64,000 nucleotides of DNA from Symbiodinium natans. Its lineage: Eukaryota > Sar > Dinophyceae > Suessiales > Symbiodiniaceae. Below, piece after piece: positions 20,450 through 30,314 of this stretch (its first letter is position 1; each line of letters opens with the position of its first letter). A program made the position numbers and the translations under genes. A model generated the notes under the pieces. It made no database searches and had not been told where the DNA came from. It saw nothing but the letters and a program-made list of their open reading frames with translations. Location of the stretch: contig CAJNDS010002065.1 of NCBI GenBank assembly GCA_905221605.1, forward strand, positions 373,501 to 437,500. Reading direction: 5' to 3'.

Positions 20450-21130
20450 GTTTAGGGTTTAGGGTTTAGGGTTTAGGGTTTAGGGTTTATGGTTTCTGGT
20501 TTAGGGTTTAGGGTTTTCCCAAGCAGTTTCTGCTCATTCCCTAAATCCTCAACCCGAAATCCCTAAACATCCCAAAATCCTAAACCCTGAATCCCTAAGC
20601 ATCCCTAAATCACTAAACTAAACCCTAAACCCTAAACCCTATACCCTAAACCCTAAACCCTAAACCCTGAACCCTTAAATCCCGAAACCCCTAAACCCTA
20701 AACCCTAAACCCCAAACCCTAAACCCCAAACCGGAAACCCCAAACCCCAAACCCCAAACCCCAAACCGGAAACCCCAAACCCCAAACCCCAAACCCCAAG
20801 CCCCAAACCCTAAACCCTAAACCCCAAACCCTAAACCCCAAACCGGAAACCCCAAACCCTAAACCTTAAAGCCTAAACCCAAACCCTAAACCCTAAACCC
20901 CAAACCCTGAACCCCTAAACCCCAAACCCTAAACCCCCCAAACCCTAAACCCCAAACCCCAAACCCCAAACCCTAAACCGCAACCCTAAACCCAAACCCC
21001 CTAAACCCTAAACCCCAAACCCTAAACCCTAAGCCAAAAAACCCTAAACCCTAAACCCTAAACCCTAAACCCTAAACCCTAAACCCTAAACCCCAAACCC
21101 TAAACCCTAAACCCTAAACCCCAAACCCTC
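20450..21130. repeat. TTTAGGG arm then a long mixed C-rich arm
   Basis: A short G-rich arm (20450-20510), a short loop near 20515-20545, then CCCTAAA/CCCCAAA variants with CCGGAAA to 21130. Confidence 0.9.
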
Positions 21131-21140
21131 CTTTGTTGAG

Positions 21141-21190
21141 GTGCCGGACTCCCTGGCCAAGCAGGTGGTGGTGATCGGTGCCGGGCCACA
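21141..21190 (+). CDS. Exon resembling a dinucleotide-binding motif
   Basis: CCTTTGTTGAG before; the donor is GC, built by the array (CCACA|GCTTAGGG). 50 bases, s0/e2: VPDSLAKQVVVIGAGP. VVVIGAGP is the classic first strand and Gly loop of FAD/NAD(P)-binding Rossmann folds. The s2 frame is open too (AGLPGQAGGG), so the family call is tentative. Confidence 0.4.
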
Positions 21191-21194
21191 GCTT

Positions 21195-21700
21195 AGGGTT
21201 TAGGGTTTAGGGTTTAGGGTTTAGGGTCTTGAGGGTTTAGGGACTCAGGGTTCAGGGTTTAGGGTGTTAGGGATTCAGGGACTCAGGGTTTGGGGTTTAG
21301 GGTTTGGGGTTTAGGGTTGCAGGTTCGGGTGGCTTTGGGTTTCAGAGTTCAGAGGGGTTTGGGTTTTGAGGCTTTCAGGGTTTCAGGGTTTCAGGGTTTT
21401 AGGGTTTGGGACTTAGGGTTTAGAGCTCACAGTTCAGGCTTTCAAGGTTTGAGGGTTTGGAGCTCAAGGCTTCAAGATTCCGAGTCCTGAGTTTGGGGTG
21501 TAGGGATTTGGGAGTTTCGGGTTGAGGGCTAAGGGCTGCGAGTCCGGAGTTTCGGTGTTTTGGGATTTAGGGTTCTTCTTAGTTTAGGTTTTCAGGGCTT
21601 TCAGCATTCAGAGTGTTCAGGGTGCTCAGAGTGCTCAGGGATCAAAACTTGCTGTTGCGGTTCAGAGATTAGGGCCTCAAGGGCCCCAAACTGTGTTTTT
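21195..21700. repeat. Degenerate G-rich array
   Basis: TTTAGGG, TTCAGGG and TTTCAGGG variants. The open frames over it are repeat artefacts. Confidence 0.75.
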
Positions 21701-21708
21701 TTCGTAGG

Positions 21709-21993
21709 TTGCGCAAGGGTGTTTATAAGGAGCTTCACAGCAGTAGCCCAGCAGATCTTTTTCGGTTCTTAAGGCTGCCTGAGGGTAGTTTCATGGGCCC
21801 TGAATATGGTCCCTTACCCTCTTCAGAGGGTTCTGATGTATGGGCCCTTATTTTGTATAGGGAATATAAGGGGTATGTAAGGCGTCTTAGTGTTGAGGGA
21901 GGACAGTTGAGTTTAGAGGGCTCAGGGCTACGGGGCGTGGGAGGGTTGCTTGTTTGGGGTAAGAGCGAACCCCTGAAGAAATCTAAACCCTAA
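21709..21993 (+). CDS. Open frame overlapping a dispersed repeat, uncertain
   Basis: A good acceptor (GTTTTTTTCGTAG, ending at 21707) precedes LRKGVYKELHSSSPADLF. From about 21782 the DNA is a dispersed element of family G, also found at 32045 and 61360, so only the first 25 codons could be genuine exon. Confidence 0.25.
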   Translation: MRKGVYKELHSSSPADLFRFLRLPEGSFMGPEYGPLPSSEGSDVWALILYREYKGYVRRLSVEGGQLSLEGSGLRGVGGLLVWGKSEPLKKSKP

Positions 21994-22021
21994 ACCCTAA
22001 ACCCTAAATCCTAAATTTAAG

Positions 22022-22107
22022 AGCCTCCGGCTCAAGCCGCCGACCCCGCTGGAGCATAGTTGAGACCCGCTCGCATGGAAGATCATCCCGGCAGAGTTCT
22101 GTGAATC
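22022..22107 (+). CDS. Exon
   Basis: AAATTTAAG before, GTGAATC|GTTTGGGG after. 86 bases, s1/e1, the only frame open throughout: ASGSSRRPRWSIVETRSHGR. In phase after the s0 reading of 21141-21190. Confidence 0.45.
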
Positions 22108-22159
22108 GTTTGGGGGGGGGTAGGGGGTAGCACCAGGACAAGCTCAAGCCAAAAAGACA

Positions 22160-22320
22160 GGTGGGTGGGGGTGGGGGGGGGAGGGGGTGGGGGGTAGGGG
22201 GTGGGGGGTGGGGGGGGGGGTGGGGTTGGGGGGGTTGGGGTGGGGGGGGGGGGTTGGGGGGGGGGTGTTGGGGGGGGGGGGGGGGTTGGGGGGGGGGTGG
22301 GGGGGGGGGGCAGTGGGGGG
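22160..22320. repeat. G-run tract with T breaks; C run at 22438-22468
   Basis: Low-complexity G/T and C tracts giving false Gly/Pro frames on both strands. Confidence 0.95.
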
Positions 22321-22436
22321 GGTGGAGGGGAAACGCTGATTTGCTGAGGGCGCCCCTACCCCCCCGTGCTGAACCCCTGTTTACGCTGTGCGGGTGGCGC
22401 GGTCCTCCACGAAAAAATTGTGCACCGACCCCCCCC

Positions 22437-22469
<33 letters not shown>

Positions 22470-22625
22470 CGTTTTGGGGGGGGTAAGGAGGGAAAGAGGG
22501 AGGTTTCACCTCCTTTTCCCATCCAACACGCCGCCAGGGTCGGCGGATCCCAATCCCCAATCCCTAAACCCTAAACCCTAAACCCTAAACCCCAAAAGAG
22601 CCCCGACAGAAACCCAAACCCGAAG

Positions 22626-22679
22626 CTGACGAGGTGCCAACCCCACTGGGCCACGACCTCGAGCATTGAGATTGCGGGG
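22626..22679 (+). CDS. Exon with array-made donor
   Basis: AACCCGAAG before, GCGGG|GTTTAGGG after. 54 bases, s0/e0, only frame open: LTRCQPHWATTSSIEIAG. Confidence 0.5.
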
Positions 22680-22862
22680 GTTTAGGGTCGGGGTTAAGGG
22701 TTTAGGGTTTAGGGTTTGGGGTTTAGGGTTTAGGATTTAGGGTTTAGGGTTAAGGGTTGAGGGACTTAGGCTTTCGAGACTTAGGGTTCCCACCCTCATA
22801 AACCCTAATGCCCTGAACCAGGAAAGGGCACGCCCCCCCAACTTCTGTACCCGACATCTCAG

Positions 22863-22912
22863 ATGCTCTTGGCCGCTCCTAAAGGATCCAGACCCTGAAC
22901 CGTGGAAGATAG
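22863..22912 (+). CDS. Exon
   Basis: CCCGACATCTCAG before, AAGATAG|GTCTGC after. 50 bases; s1/e1, the only frame open throughout, gives CSWPLLKDPDPEPWKI. Confidence 0.45.
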
Positions 22913-22919
22913 GTCTGCA

Positions 22920-23292
22920 AGCCCTAAACCCTAAACCCTAAACCCTAAACCCTAAACCCTAAACCCTAAACCCTAAACCCTAAGCTCCCTAAACCCTAAA
23001 CCCTAAACCCTAAACCCTAAACCCTAAACCCTAAACCCTAAACCCTAAACCCTAAACCCTAAACCCTAAACCCTAAACCCTAAACCCTAAACCCATAAAC
23101 CCTAAACCCTAAACCCTAAACCCTAAACCCTAAACCCTAAACCCTAAACCCTAAACCCTAAACCCTAAACCCTAAACCCTAAACCCTAAACCCTAACCTA
23201 AACCCTAAACCCTAAACCCTAAACCCTAAACCCTAAACCCTAAACCCTAAACCCTAAACCCTAAACCCTAAACCCTAAACCCTAAACCCTAC
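22920..23292. repeat. Longest CCCTAAA array of the window
   Basis: About 370 bp with only a few breaks (CTCCCTAAA at 22984, ACCCATAAA near 23093, CCCTAACCTAAA near 23192). Confidence 0.95.
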
Positions 23293-23297
23293 CCGAG

Positions 23298-23354
23298 GCT
23301 GACCTTGGCCTTGTCCCTCGTCTCACAGGGCATCGCCGTCGGGGCCGTGGCAGG
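23298..23354 (+). CDS. Exon encoding a hydrophobic, probably membrane, segment
   Basis: ACCCGAG before, GTGGCAGG|GTTTAGGG after. 57 bases, s1/e2: LTLALSLVSQGIAVGAVA, long enough for one membrane helix. A stronger acceptor inside, CCCTCGTCTCACAG ending at 23328, would leave a 26-base exon with the same end. Confidence 0.45.
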
Positions 23355-23654
23355 GTTTAGGGTTTAGGGTTTAGGGTTTAGGGTTTAGGGTTTAGGGTTT
23401 AGGGCTTTGGTATAGCCCCAACCCTAAACCCTCAACCCTCAGCCCTGAACTCTAAGCATCTCTTGGGAGCCAGACGAGACAGGTTAAACCCCACAAAGCA
23501 GGGTTTTAGGGTTTTGGGCTTAGGGTTTCGGGTTTAGGGTTCGGGCCACCCCCAACCTATTCCTTGAAGCCTAAACCCTACACCCTACACCCTAAACCCT
23601 AAACCCTAAACCCTAAACCCTAAACCCTAACCCTAAACCCTAAACCCTAAGCAG

Positions 23655-23688
23655 GGCCTAGGGCGGCCCGGGTGCTTCTGATGCGAGG
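23655..23688 (+). CDS. Possible short exon
   Basis: TAAGCAG before, GCGAGG|GTGCGG after. 34 bases, s2/e2: PRAARVLLMR. Confidence 0.3.
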
Positions 23689-23954
23689 GTGCGGCCCGTA
23701 AGCTCTGAATGAAACCGCAGGAACCCCTCAACCCTTGAGCCCTTAAGCTCTGCAACCCTTAAACCCCTAAGATTTAAGGTTTAGGGTTTAGGGTTTTCTG
23801 GCTTAAGGCTTGGGGTTTGGGCTTTAGGCTTTCGGGTTTAGGGCTGAGCCCCTCAATCCTTGACCCCTAACCCTTCAACCCTTCAACCCTTCAACCCTAA
23901 ACCCTGAACCCGAAAACCTGCCGTAACACCACCTGCGGCATCTCTCCTGCAAAG

Positions 23955-24003
23955 GTGGCCCTCATTGACACGCGGCCGAGTTTCGAGGCCAAGCGGTGCC
24001 AGG
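23955..24003 (+). CDS. Exon, start of a three-exon run
   Basis: Strong acceptor ATCTCTCCTGCAAAG; donor TGCCAGG|GTAGGC. 49 bases, s0/e1: VALIDTRPSFEAKRCQ. In phase with 24230 and 24583. Confidence 0.55.
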
Positions 24004-24229
24004 GTAGGCCCTTGAGATTGGGGTTTAGGGTTTAGGGTTTAGGGTTTTAGGGTTTAGGGTTTAGGGTTTAGGGAGTTTTTAGGGTTCAGGTTTTGGGTTT
24101 AGGGAGTTTTTAGGGTTTAGGGTTTAGGGTTTAGGGGGATTTGTTCTACATATATATATTTATTTATGTACAACCCCCAATTGAGGTGAAGAGGTGGTGA
24201 AGAGGACCTTGTTTAGAACATTTTTCCAG

Positions 24230-24264
24230 AGGGACTTCAGGCCCACACAGGGGGCATGCTCTGG
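24230..24264 (+). CDS. Exon with GC donor
   Basis: ACATTTTTCCAG before, CTCTGG|GCTTAGGG after. 35 bases; read s2/e0 (GLQAHTGGMLW) it joins both neighbours. Confidence 0.5.
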
Positions 24265-24582
24265 GCTTAGGGTTTAGGGTTTAGGGTTTAGGGTTTAGGG
24301 TTTAGGGTTTAGGGCTTAGGGTTTAGGGTTTAGGGTTTAGGGTTTTGGGTTTGGGGTGTTGCGGCTGTGGGGGGTCCCGGTGCGGTCCAAGGGTTTAAGG
24401 TTGTTGGGATGCTGTTAACTCACAAACTGAGGAACTGCAATGAAGTTGTCACAACCGGGCTCTCCCTAAACCCTAAACCCTAAACCCTGAACCCCGAACC
24501 CCGAACCCTAAACCCTAAACCCTAAACCCTAAACCCTAAACCCTAAACTTTGGTGACTCATATAGCTTCGGCTCCTCAACAG

Positions 24583-24671
24583 CCCAGCCCTGAGAGGTTT
24601 GTGCTGTTGGGAGGCCCAGGAGCTGAAACTTACTCGGTGCTTGCCAACCCTACAATGGCCATAAGACTAGG
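24583..24671 (+). CDS. Exon of the same gene
   Basis: CGGCTCCTCAACAG before, GACTAGG|GTTTAGGG after. 89 bases, s0/e2: PSPERFVLLGGPGAETYSVL, then ANPTMAIRL. One of the clearest islands. Family not recognised. Confidence 0.6.
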
Positions 24672-24779
24672 GTTTAGGGTTTAGGGTTTAGGGTTTAGGG
24701 TTTAGGGTTTAGGGTTTAGTGAAGCATAGGCCTGACGAACTCCGACCCCAGAACTTACTTGTAGAGTTTAGGGTTTAGG

Positions 24780-25183
24780 GTTTAAGGTTTCGGGATTAGG
24801 GTTTCTGTAAGTTTTGCCCTAGTAGTAGAGTAGGTAACCGTTAACCTTTTTGGGGCAATAACAGGTTAACCTTTTGTCCCCTGAGGTACTGGACAACTAG
24901 GAGAAGACCTAAATCGGGTGTACCGCTTTGGAAAAGAAAACCCTGTTAGTGAATGGAGTCCGGGGGGTTTTGGAAAATTGCCAGTACCTCTATCGATCCT
25001 TTCAGGTTTTGAGGTTGTTTGTTCTCAAGCCACGCTACACGCAGAAATAAGGGAGTTCAGTGCCCTATATGATCCGTTCAGGAGGTATATACATGGGGAT
25101 AGAAGGTACCTAGTTCCCAAATTCTCTGTTTCCGCACTTTTGCGTCATTCTTCGTCGAGTCTTGCCGCTGCGGAAGCGCCAGC
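24780..25183 (+). promoter_or_regulatory. Unique upstream region of the FNIP gene
   Basis: About 400 bp without telomere-like repeats, containing CCGTTAACC and AGGTTAACC boxes near 24838-24874. No TATA-like motif is evident. It probably holds the promoter and 5' UTR, including a spliced-leader acceptor; I cannot place one. Confidence 0.3.
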
Positions 25184-27215
25184 ATGCGGCCGTTGACAAT
25201 CCGCTGTCTTGCCGGCTCCACGTTTGAGCTCCATGTGGATGATGCGGAAACTGGGCTGGATGTGCGGAGACGCGTCGCAGGAAGTGTTGGCATTTCCGCA
25301 GCGTCAATCGTGCTGACTTCAGGCGAACGTGTCCTCGAACTGCACCAGCCGCTGCTGCAACAAACTCAACACCAAGAGCTCACATATGTGGTGCGGAAAT
25401 GTGGCGCAGGCTGCGCGGCACGCAGTATAAAACGAGCACTAGCAAAGACAGGGTTGAATGACGACACGGATGGCATGGATGTCGCTGTCGCCTTGACCTT
25501 CGGCCGCGATTTTAACCAGAGCTTGGCAGGGGTGCAGCTTCCCAGCGGCCTACAGACCTTGACCTTCGGCCATGATTTCAACCAGAGCTTGGTAGGGGTG
25601 GAGCTTCCCAGCGGCCTACAGACCTTGACCTTCGGCCATGATTTCAACCAGAGCTTGGTAGGGGTGCAGCTTCCCAGCGGCAGCGATTTCAACCAGAGCT
25701 TGGAAGGAGTGCAGCTTCCTAGCGGCCTACAGGCCTTGACCTTCGGCTTTCGTTTCAACCAGAGCTTGGAAGGGGCGCAGCTTCCCAGCGGCCTGCAGAC
25801 CTTGAACTTCGGCAATTTTTTCAACCAGTCTGTAGACGGATTGCAGATTCCCAGCGGCCTGCAGACCTTGACCTTCGGCAAATATTTCAACGAGAGCTTG
25901 GAAGGGGTGCCGCTTCCCAGTGGCTTACATACCTTGACCTTCGGCATTTCTTTCAAGCATAGCTTGGAAGAAGTGCCGCTTCAGACCTTGACCTTCGGCC
26001 ATGGTTTCAACCAGAGCTTGGAAGGGGTGCAGCTTCCCAGCGGCCTACGGACCTTGACCTTCGGCAGAACTTTCGACCGGAGCTTGGAAGATGTGCAGCT
26101 TCCAACTGGCCTACAGACCTTGACCTTTGGCACTGATTTCAACCAAAGCTTGGAAGAGGTGCAGCTTCCCAGTGGCCTACAGACCTTGACCTTCGGCAAT
26201 TCTTTCAACCAGAACTTGGAAGGTGTGCAGCTTCCTAGCGGCCTACAGACTTTGACCTTCGGCGAGCGCTTCAACCGGAGCCTGGAAGGGGTGCAGCTTC
26301 CCAGCGGCCTACAGACCTTGACTTTGGGTATGCTCTTCAACCAGAGCTTGGAAGGGGTGGAGCTTCCCAGCAGCCTACAGACCTTGACCTTTGGCGATTG
26401 CTTCAGCCAGAGCTTGGAAGGTGTGCAGCTTCCCAGCGGCCTACAGACCTTGACCTTCTGCCGTGATTTCAACCGGAGCTTGGAAGGGGTGCAGCTTCCC
26501 AGTGGCCTAATTACAGACCTTGACCTTCGGCTACTGGTTCAACCAGAGCTTGGAAGGAGTGCAGCTTCCAAGCGGTTTGCAAGCCTTGACCTTCGGCAAT
26601 TCTTTCAACCAGGGCTTAGAAGGGGCACAGCTTCCCAGCGGCCTACAGACCTTGACCTTGGGCTATTATGCCAACCAGAGCTTGGAAGGGGTGCAGCTTC
26701 CCAGCGGCCTACACAGCTTGACCTTTGGCCATTGCTTCAGCCAGAGCTTGGAAGGTGTGCAGCTTCCAACTGGCCTACAGACCTTGACCTTTGGCAGCGA
26801 TTTCAACCAGAGCTTGGAAGGGGTGCAGCTTCCCAGCGGCCTACAGACCTTGACCTTCGGCAATTCTTTCAACCAGAGCTTGGAAGGGGTGCAGCTTCCC
26901 AGTGGCCTACAGACCTTGACCTTCGGCGAGCGCTTCAACCAGAGCTTGGAAGGGGTGCAGCTTCCCAGCGGCCTACAGACCCTGACCTTCGGCGTTTGTT
27001 TCAACAGGACCTTGGATGGGGCGCAGCTTCCCAGTGGCCTACAGACCTTAACCTTCGGCTATGATTTCAACCAGTCTGTAGATGGATTGCTGCTTCCCCA
27101 CAGCCTACAGACCTTGACCTTCGGCGGCTGCTTCAACCAGAGCTTGGAAGGGGTGCTGCTTCCAAGCTCCTTACTGCGTTTCTCTGCGCACATGTTTACG
27201 GTGCACACGTCTTAA
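25184..27215 (+). CDS. Intronless FNIP-repeat protein with ubiquitin-like head, frame broken
   Basis: ATG at 25184. Residues 1-70 (LTIRCLAGSTFELHVDDAET, then VGISAASIVLTSGERVL) resemble a ubiquitin-like fold. From about residue 100 come roughly 26 repeats of 22 residues, LPSGLQTLTFG followed by FNQSLEGVQ, matching FNIP repeats known from Dictyostelium and related LRR-like proteins, usually binding surfaces. Between 26508 and 26514 a unit reads CCTAATTACAGACC instead of CCTACAGACC: a 4-bp insertion that moves the repeat frame by one. The first frame stays open by chance to 27064; the true repeat frame resumes from 26520 and ends naturally at 27215 (FSAHMFTVHTS). One repeat near 25680 is shortened and another near 25980 lacks PSG. 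The gene is therefore a pseudogene, or the insertion is an assembly error. No introns interrupt it. Confidence 0.8.
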
Positions 27216-27620
27216 AACCCCAAACCCTAAACCCTAAACCCTAAACCCTAAGCCCTAAGCCCTAAGCCCTAAGCCCTAAGCCCTAAGCCCTAAGCCCCTA
27301 AACCCTAAACCCTAAACCCTAAACCTTAAACCCGAAACCCTAAACCCTGTAGATACCCTGAATGCTGAAACCCTACCCAGTAATTCGCCCGGCGTATATA
27401 AAGCAGTAAAACAATGTTTGCCCACCACCCCACCGCTTAAACCCTAAACCCTATACCCTAACCCTATACAACCGTAAACAACCGTAAACAACCCTAAACA
27501 ACCCTAAGCAACCCTAAACAACCCTAAACAACCCTAAACAACCCTAAACAACCCCTAAACACTAAACCCTAGGCCCTAAACCCTAAACCCTAAACCCTAA
27601 ACCCTAAACCCTAAAACCTT
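27216..27620. repeat. CCCTAAG, CCCTAAA and CAACCCTAAA arrays
   Basis: After the FNIP stop: CCCTAAG (seven copies), CCCTAAA, then from 27465 a 10-bp variant ACAACCCTAA. The stretch 27355-27435 is unique and contains TATATAAAG near 27396. Confidence 0.85.
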
Positions 27621-27624
27621 TGAG

Positions 27625-27658
27625 GTCAACCCGAACTCGTGGATTGATGCAGTGTATG
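27625..27658 (+). CDS. Exon, duplicated copy 1
   Basis: AACCTTTGAG before, GTGTATG|GTTTAAGG after. 34 bases, s0/e1: VNPNSWIDAVY. An almost identical unit with its whole intron repeats 266 bp downstream. Confidence 0.55.
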
Positions 27659-27890
27659 GTTTAAGGGTTTAGGGCTAGGGTTTGGGGTTTAGGGTTTAGG
27701 GTTTCGGGTTTAGGGTTTAGGGTTTAGGGTACCGGAGACAAACCCTCAGAAGAGAGCTAGAACCCTAAACCCTAAACCCTAAACCCTAAACCCTAAACCC
27801 TAAATCTTAAACCCTAAACCCCAAACCCTAAACCCTAAACCCTAAACCCTAAACCCTAAACCCTAAACCCTAAACCCAAAAACCTTTGAG

Positions 27891-27924
27891 GTCAACCCGA
27901 ACTCGTGGATTGATGCAGTGTATG
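27891..27924 (+). CDS. Exon, duplicated copy 2
   Basis: Same acceptor, sequence and donor as 27625-27658. Using both copies in one mRNA would shift the frame into TGA (34 bases, not a multiple of 3), so they are alternatives or one is silent. Confidence 0.5.
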
Positions 27925-27929
27925 GTTTA

Positions 27930-28145
27930 AGGGTTTAGGGTTTAGGGCTAGGGTTTGGGGTTTAGGGTTTAGGGTTTCGGGTTTTCGGTTTAGGGTTTAG
28001 GGTACCGGAGACAAACCCTCAGAAGAGAGCTAGAACCCTAAACCCTAAACCCTAAACCCTAAACCCTAAACCCTAAACCCTAAACCCTAAACCCTAAACC
28101 CTAAACCCTAAACCCTAAACCCTAAACCCTAAACCCTAAATTCTT
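27930..28145. repeat. Intron with G-rich arm, loop and C-rich arm
   Basis: TTTAGGG arm, loop TACCGGAGACAAACCCTCAG with GAGAGCTAG, then a CCCTAAA arm. The loop is identical to that of the intron at 27660-27890. Confidence 0.85.
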
Positions 28146-28151
28146 TTGCAG

Positions 28152-28234
28152 TTCGGTGGCTTCCTTCTGCTAATCCCGGATGCTCCCTTTGTAGTTGGAG
28201 CCAAGTTGGAAAGAAGCCACCTCTCTCCACCAAG
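28152..28234 (+). CDS. Exon with canonical signals
   Basis: ATTCTTTTGCAG before, CCACCAAG|GTGGGT after. 83 bases. s0/e2 reads FGGFLLLIPDAPFVVGAKLE, partly hydrophobic; s2/e0 is open too. Confidence 0.6.
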
Positions 28235-28440
28235 GTGGGTTACACAGAAATCCCTAAACCCCCAAATCCTAAGCTTGGCCCTAAATCCTAAACCCCAAGC
28301 CCTGAATCTTCCACCCCAAACCCGAACCCGAAACCCAAAACCCCAAACCCCAAACCCCAAACCCCAAACCCTAAACCCTAAACCCTAAACCCTAAACCCC
28401 AAACCCTAAACCCTAAACCCCCAACCCCAACCCCCTGCAG

Positions 28441-28505
28441 CTGCGACCCGCAGGCGTGGAGCAACCAGTGCTCCTGGGCCGTCTGGGGCCCGAGAGCGAT
28501 CTAGG
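28441..28505 (+). CDS. Exon
   Basis: AACCCCCTGCAG before, CTAGG|GTTCAGGG after. 65 bases; s0/e2 reads LRPAGVEQPVLLGRLGPESD, s2/e0 is also open. Confidence 0.5.
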
Positions 28506-28678
28506 GTTCAGGGTTTAGGGTTTAGGGTTTCGGGTTTAGGGTTTAGGGTTTCGGGGTTCGGGTTTAGGGTACCCTAAACCCCTTTTGACCCCTTGAAGCC
28601 CCGAAACATTTTTGCCAGCCTAAGCCCTGATCCCGGTTTTGGCCAGTTGTCGTCGAGTCCTCGGGTACCCCCGCGCAG

Positions 28679-28728
28679 GGGGCCTCCCATCAGGCACTGT
28701 TGAAGGCAAGCTTTCCCTTTCAAAGCGG
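28679..28728 (+). CDS. Exon with array-made donor
   Basis: CCCCCGCGCAG before, AAAGCGG|GTTTAGGG after. 50 bases; s0/e2 reads GASHQALLKASFPFQS and fits 29113 (s1); s1/e1 reads GLPSGTVEGKLSLSKR. Confidence 0.55.
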
Positions 28729-28919
28729 GTTTAGGGTTGAGGGTTTAGGGTCAAAAAATGCGAGCGCCCCCACCCCCGTCCCCCCCCCCGCCGTGACCAA
28801 GTTAGCTCGTGACAGCGATTAGGGTTGAGGGTTTAGGGTTGAAAGATCGCGGGAAAATGAAGAGTTTCGTAAACGGAATAGGATAGGTTGGCTCACCTTA
28901 AAAGTGTTGAAGCGGCCCT

Positions 28920-29070
28920 CCACTTTTGGGCCATGCAGAATCCCTAAACCCTAAACCCTAAACCCTAAACCCTAAACCCTAAACCCTAAACCCTAAACCC
29001 TAAACCCTAAACCCTAAACCCTAAACCCTAAACCCTAAACCCTAAACCCTAAACCCTAAACCCTTTGAAG
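28920..29070. repeat. CCCTAAA array
   Basis: About 18 nearly perfect units, the C-rich arm before the exon at 29113. Confidence 0.95.
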
Positions 29071-29112
29071 CCTAGAACCCCTTTCAGGGCTTAGGAAGGT
29101 TTTCATCTTCAG

Positions 29113-29210
29113 GGTTCTACTGCTGAGTGGCGGACTCAAGGGTGTTTTGGCCAAAACAGCTAGGCGCGACAGAGGCGGCTCCTGTCACTGCGGCAAGGCC
29201 CAAGAAGAAG
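29113..29210 (+). CDS. Exon with strong acceptor and array-made donor
   Basis: GGTTTTCATCTTCAG before, GAAGAAG|GTTTAGGG after. 98 bases; s1/e1 is the only frame open throughout: VLLLSGGLKGVLAKTARRDR, then GGSCHCGKAQEE. The CCCTAAA and TTTAGGG arms on its two sides are long (28940-29065, 29211-29337). Confidence 0.6.
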
Positions 29211-29337
29211 GTTTAGGGTTTAGGGTTTAGGGTTTAGGTTTAGGGTTTAGGGTTTAGGGTTTAGGGTTTAGGGTTTAGGGTTTAGGGTTTAGGGTTTAGG
29301 GTTTAGGGTTTAGGGTTTAGGGTTTAGGGTTTAGGGT

Positions 29338-29472
29338 TCCATCCCGTCCCATGATGCATTCAAGCACGGAGGCAAGTCGCAGAGACGTTTCGTGAGCAGC
29401 CTTCACCCCTCCTGGGGAACGTCCAACGGAGCGGGATATTCCTTGCCTGACCCCGCAATCTCCAAACCCTAG
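29338..29472 (+). CDS. Open island after the TTTAGGG array, uncertain
   Basis: 44 codons then TAG: SIPSHDAFKHGGKSQRRFVS, then SLHPSWGTSNGAGY. G-rich array upstream and C-rich downstream, the reverse of the usual exon order, and no acceptor that convinces me. It may be a terminal exon or chance. Confidence 0.25.
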   Translation, partial: SIPSHDAFKHGGKSQRRFVSSLHPSWGTSNGAGYSLPDPAISKP

Positions 29473-29962
29473 ACCCCCCAAAATCCATAAACCTTACACT
29501 CCCTATCCCTAAACCCCAAACCCTAAACCCTCAACTCACCCAAAACCCTAAACCATAAACCCTACACCCTAAACCCTAAACCCTAAACCCTAAACCCTAA
29601 ACCCTAAACCCTGAACCCTGAACCCTAAACCCTAAACCCTCTAAACCAGACCCTCAAGCCCCTAATATCGCCTAAACCTTAATCCGTAATCCTGAAACCC
29701 TCCACCCTATTTTCTCTGATCCTGCAATCCCAAATCATTGGGCCCTAAACCCTATAGTTTCTGGAGCCTATATGGTGACTTCTCTAAACGATGATCCCTT
29801 TTTTGGATCAATCCTGAATCCCTAAACCCTAAACCCCTCAACCCTAAACCCTAAAGCCATCAACCCTAAACCCTAAACCCCAAACCCTAAACCCTAAACC
29901 CTAAACCCCAAACCCTAAACCCTAAATCCCAAGCCTTCATCCCTAACCCCCCCCCCTCCCAG

Positions 29963-30033
29963 GCACGGTCACTAGAGCTCTGGCGCCGGCTCGGTGCAAA
30001 CACCGCGGCGGCGGGGGCCGAACCCTGGCAGAG
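29963..30033 (+). CDS. Exon with polypyrimidine acceptor and GC donor
   Basis: CCCCCCCTCCCAG before, GGCAGAG|GCCTTAGGG after. 71 bases. s0/e2 reads ARSLELWRRLGANTAAAGAE; s2/e0 (TVTRALAPARCKH) fits between 29113 (e1) and 31095 (s0). Confidence 0.5.
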
Positions 30034-30314
30034 GCCTTAGGGTTCAGGGGTTTAGGGTTTGGGGTTTAGGGTTTAGGGTTTAGGGGTTTAGGGTTTAGGG
30101 TTTAGGGTTTAGGGTTTAGGGTTCAGGGTTTAGGGTTTAGGGTTAAGTTTGGGTTTAGGGTGTAGGATTCAGGGTTTAAGGTCCAGAGGGTCACTGTTCT
30201 AGCTTTCGCTAGTCATTAGGGGCTTCCAGGCTTAGGAACACACCCACCCACCCAAAGAATCCCATAGCATTAAGAAAGTCTACAGTTCACGCAACAACGC
30301 GACAGACCAAGAAA

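Noticed and set aside
25366-26472. Minus-strand proteins opposite the FNIP gene
   Set aside because: The 66-bp repeat keeps the antisense frame open; they mirror the FNIP gene and lack independent signals.
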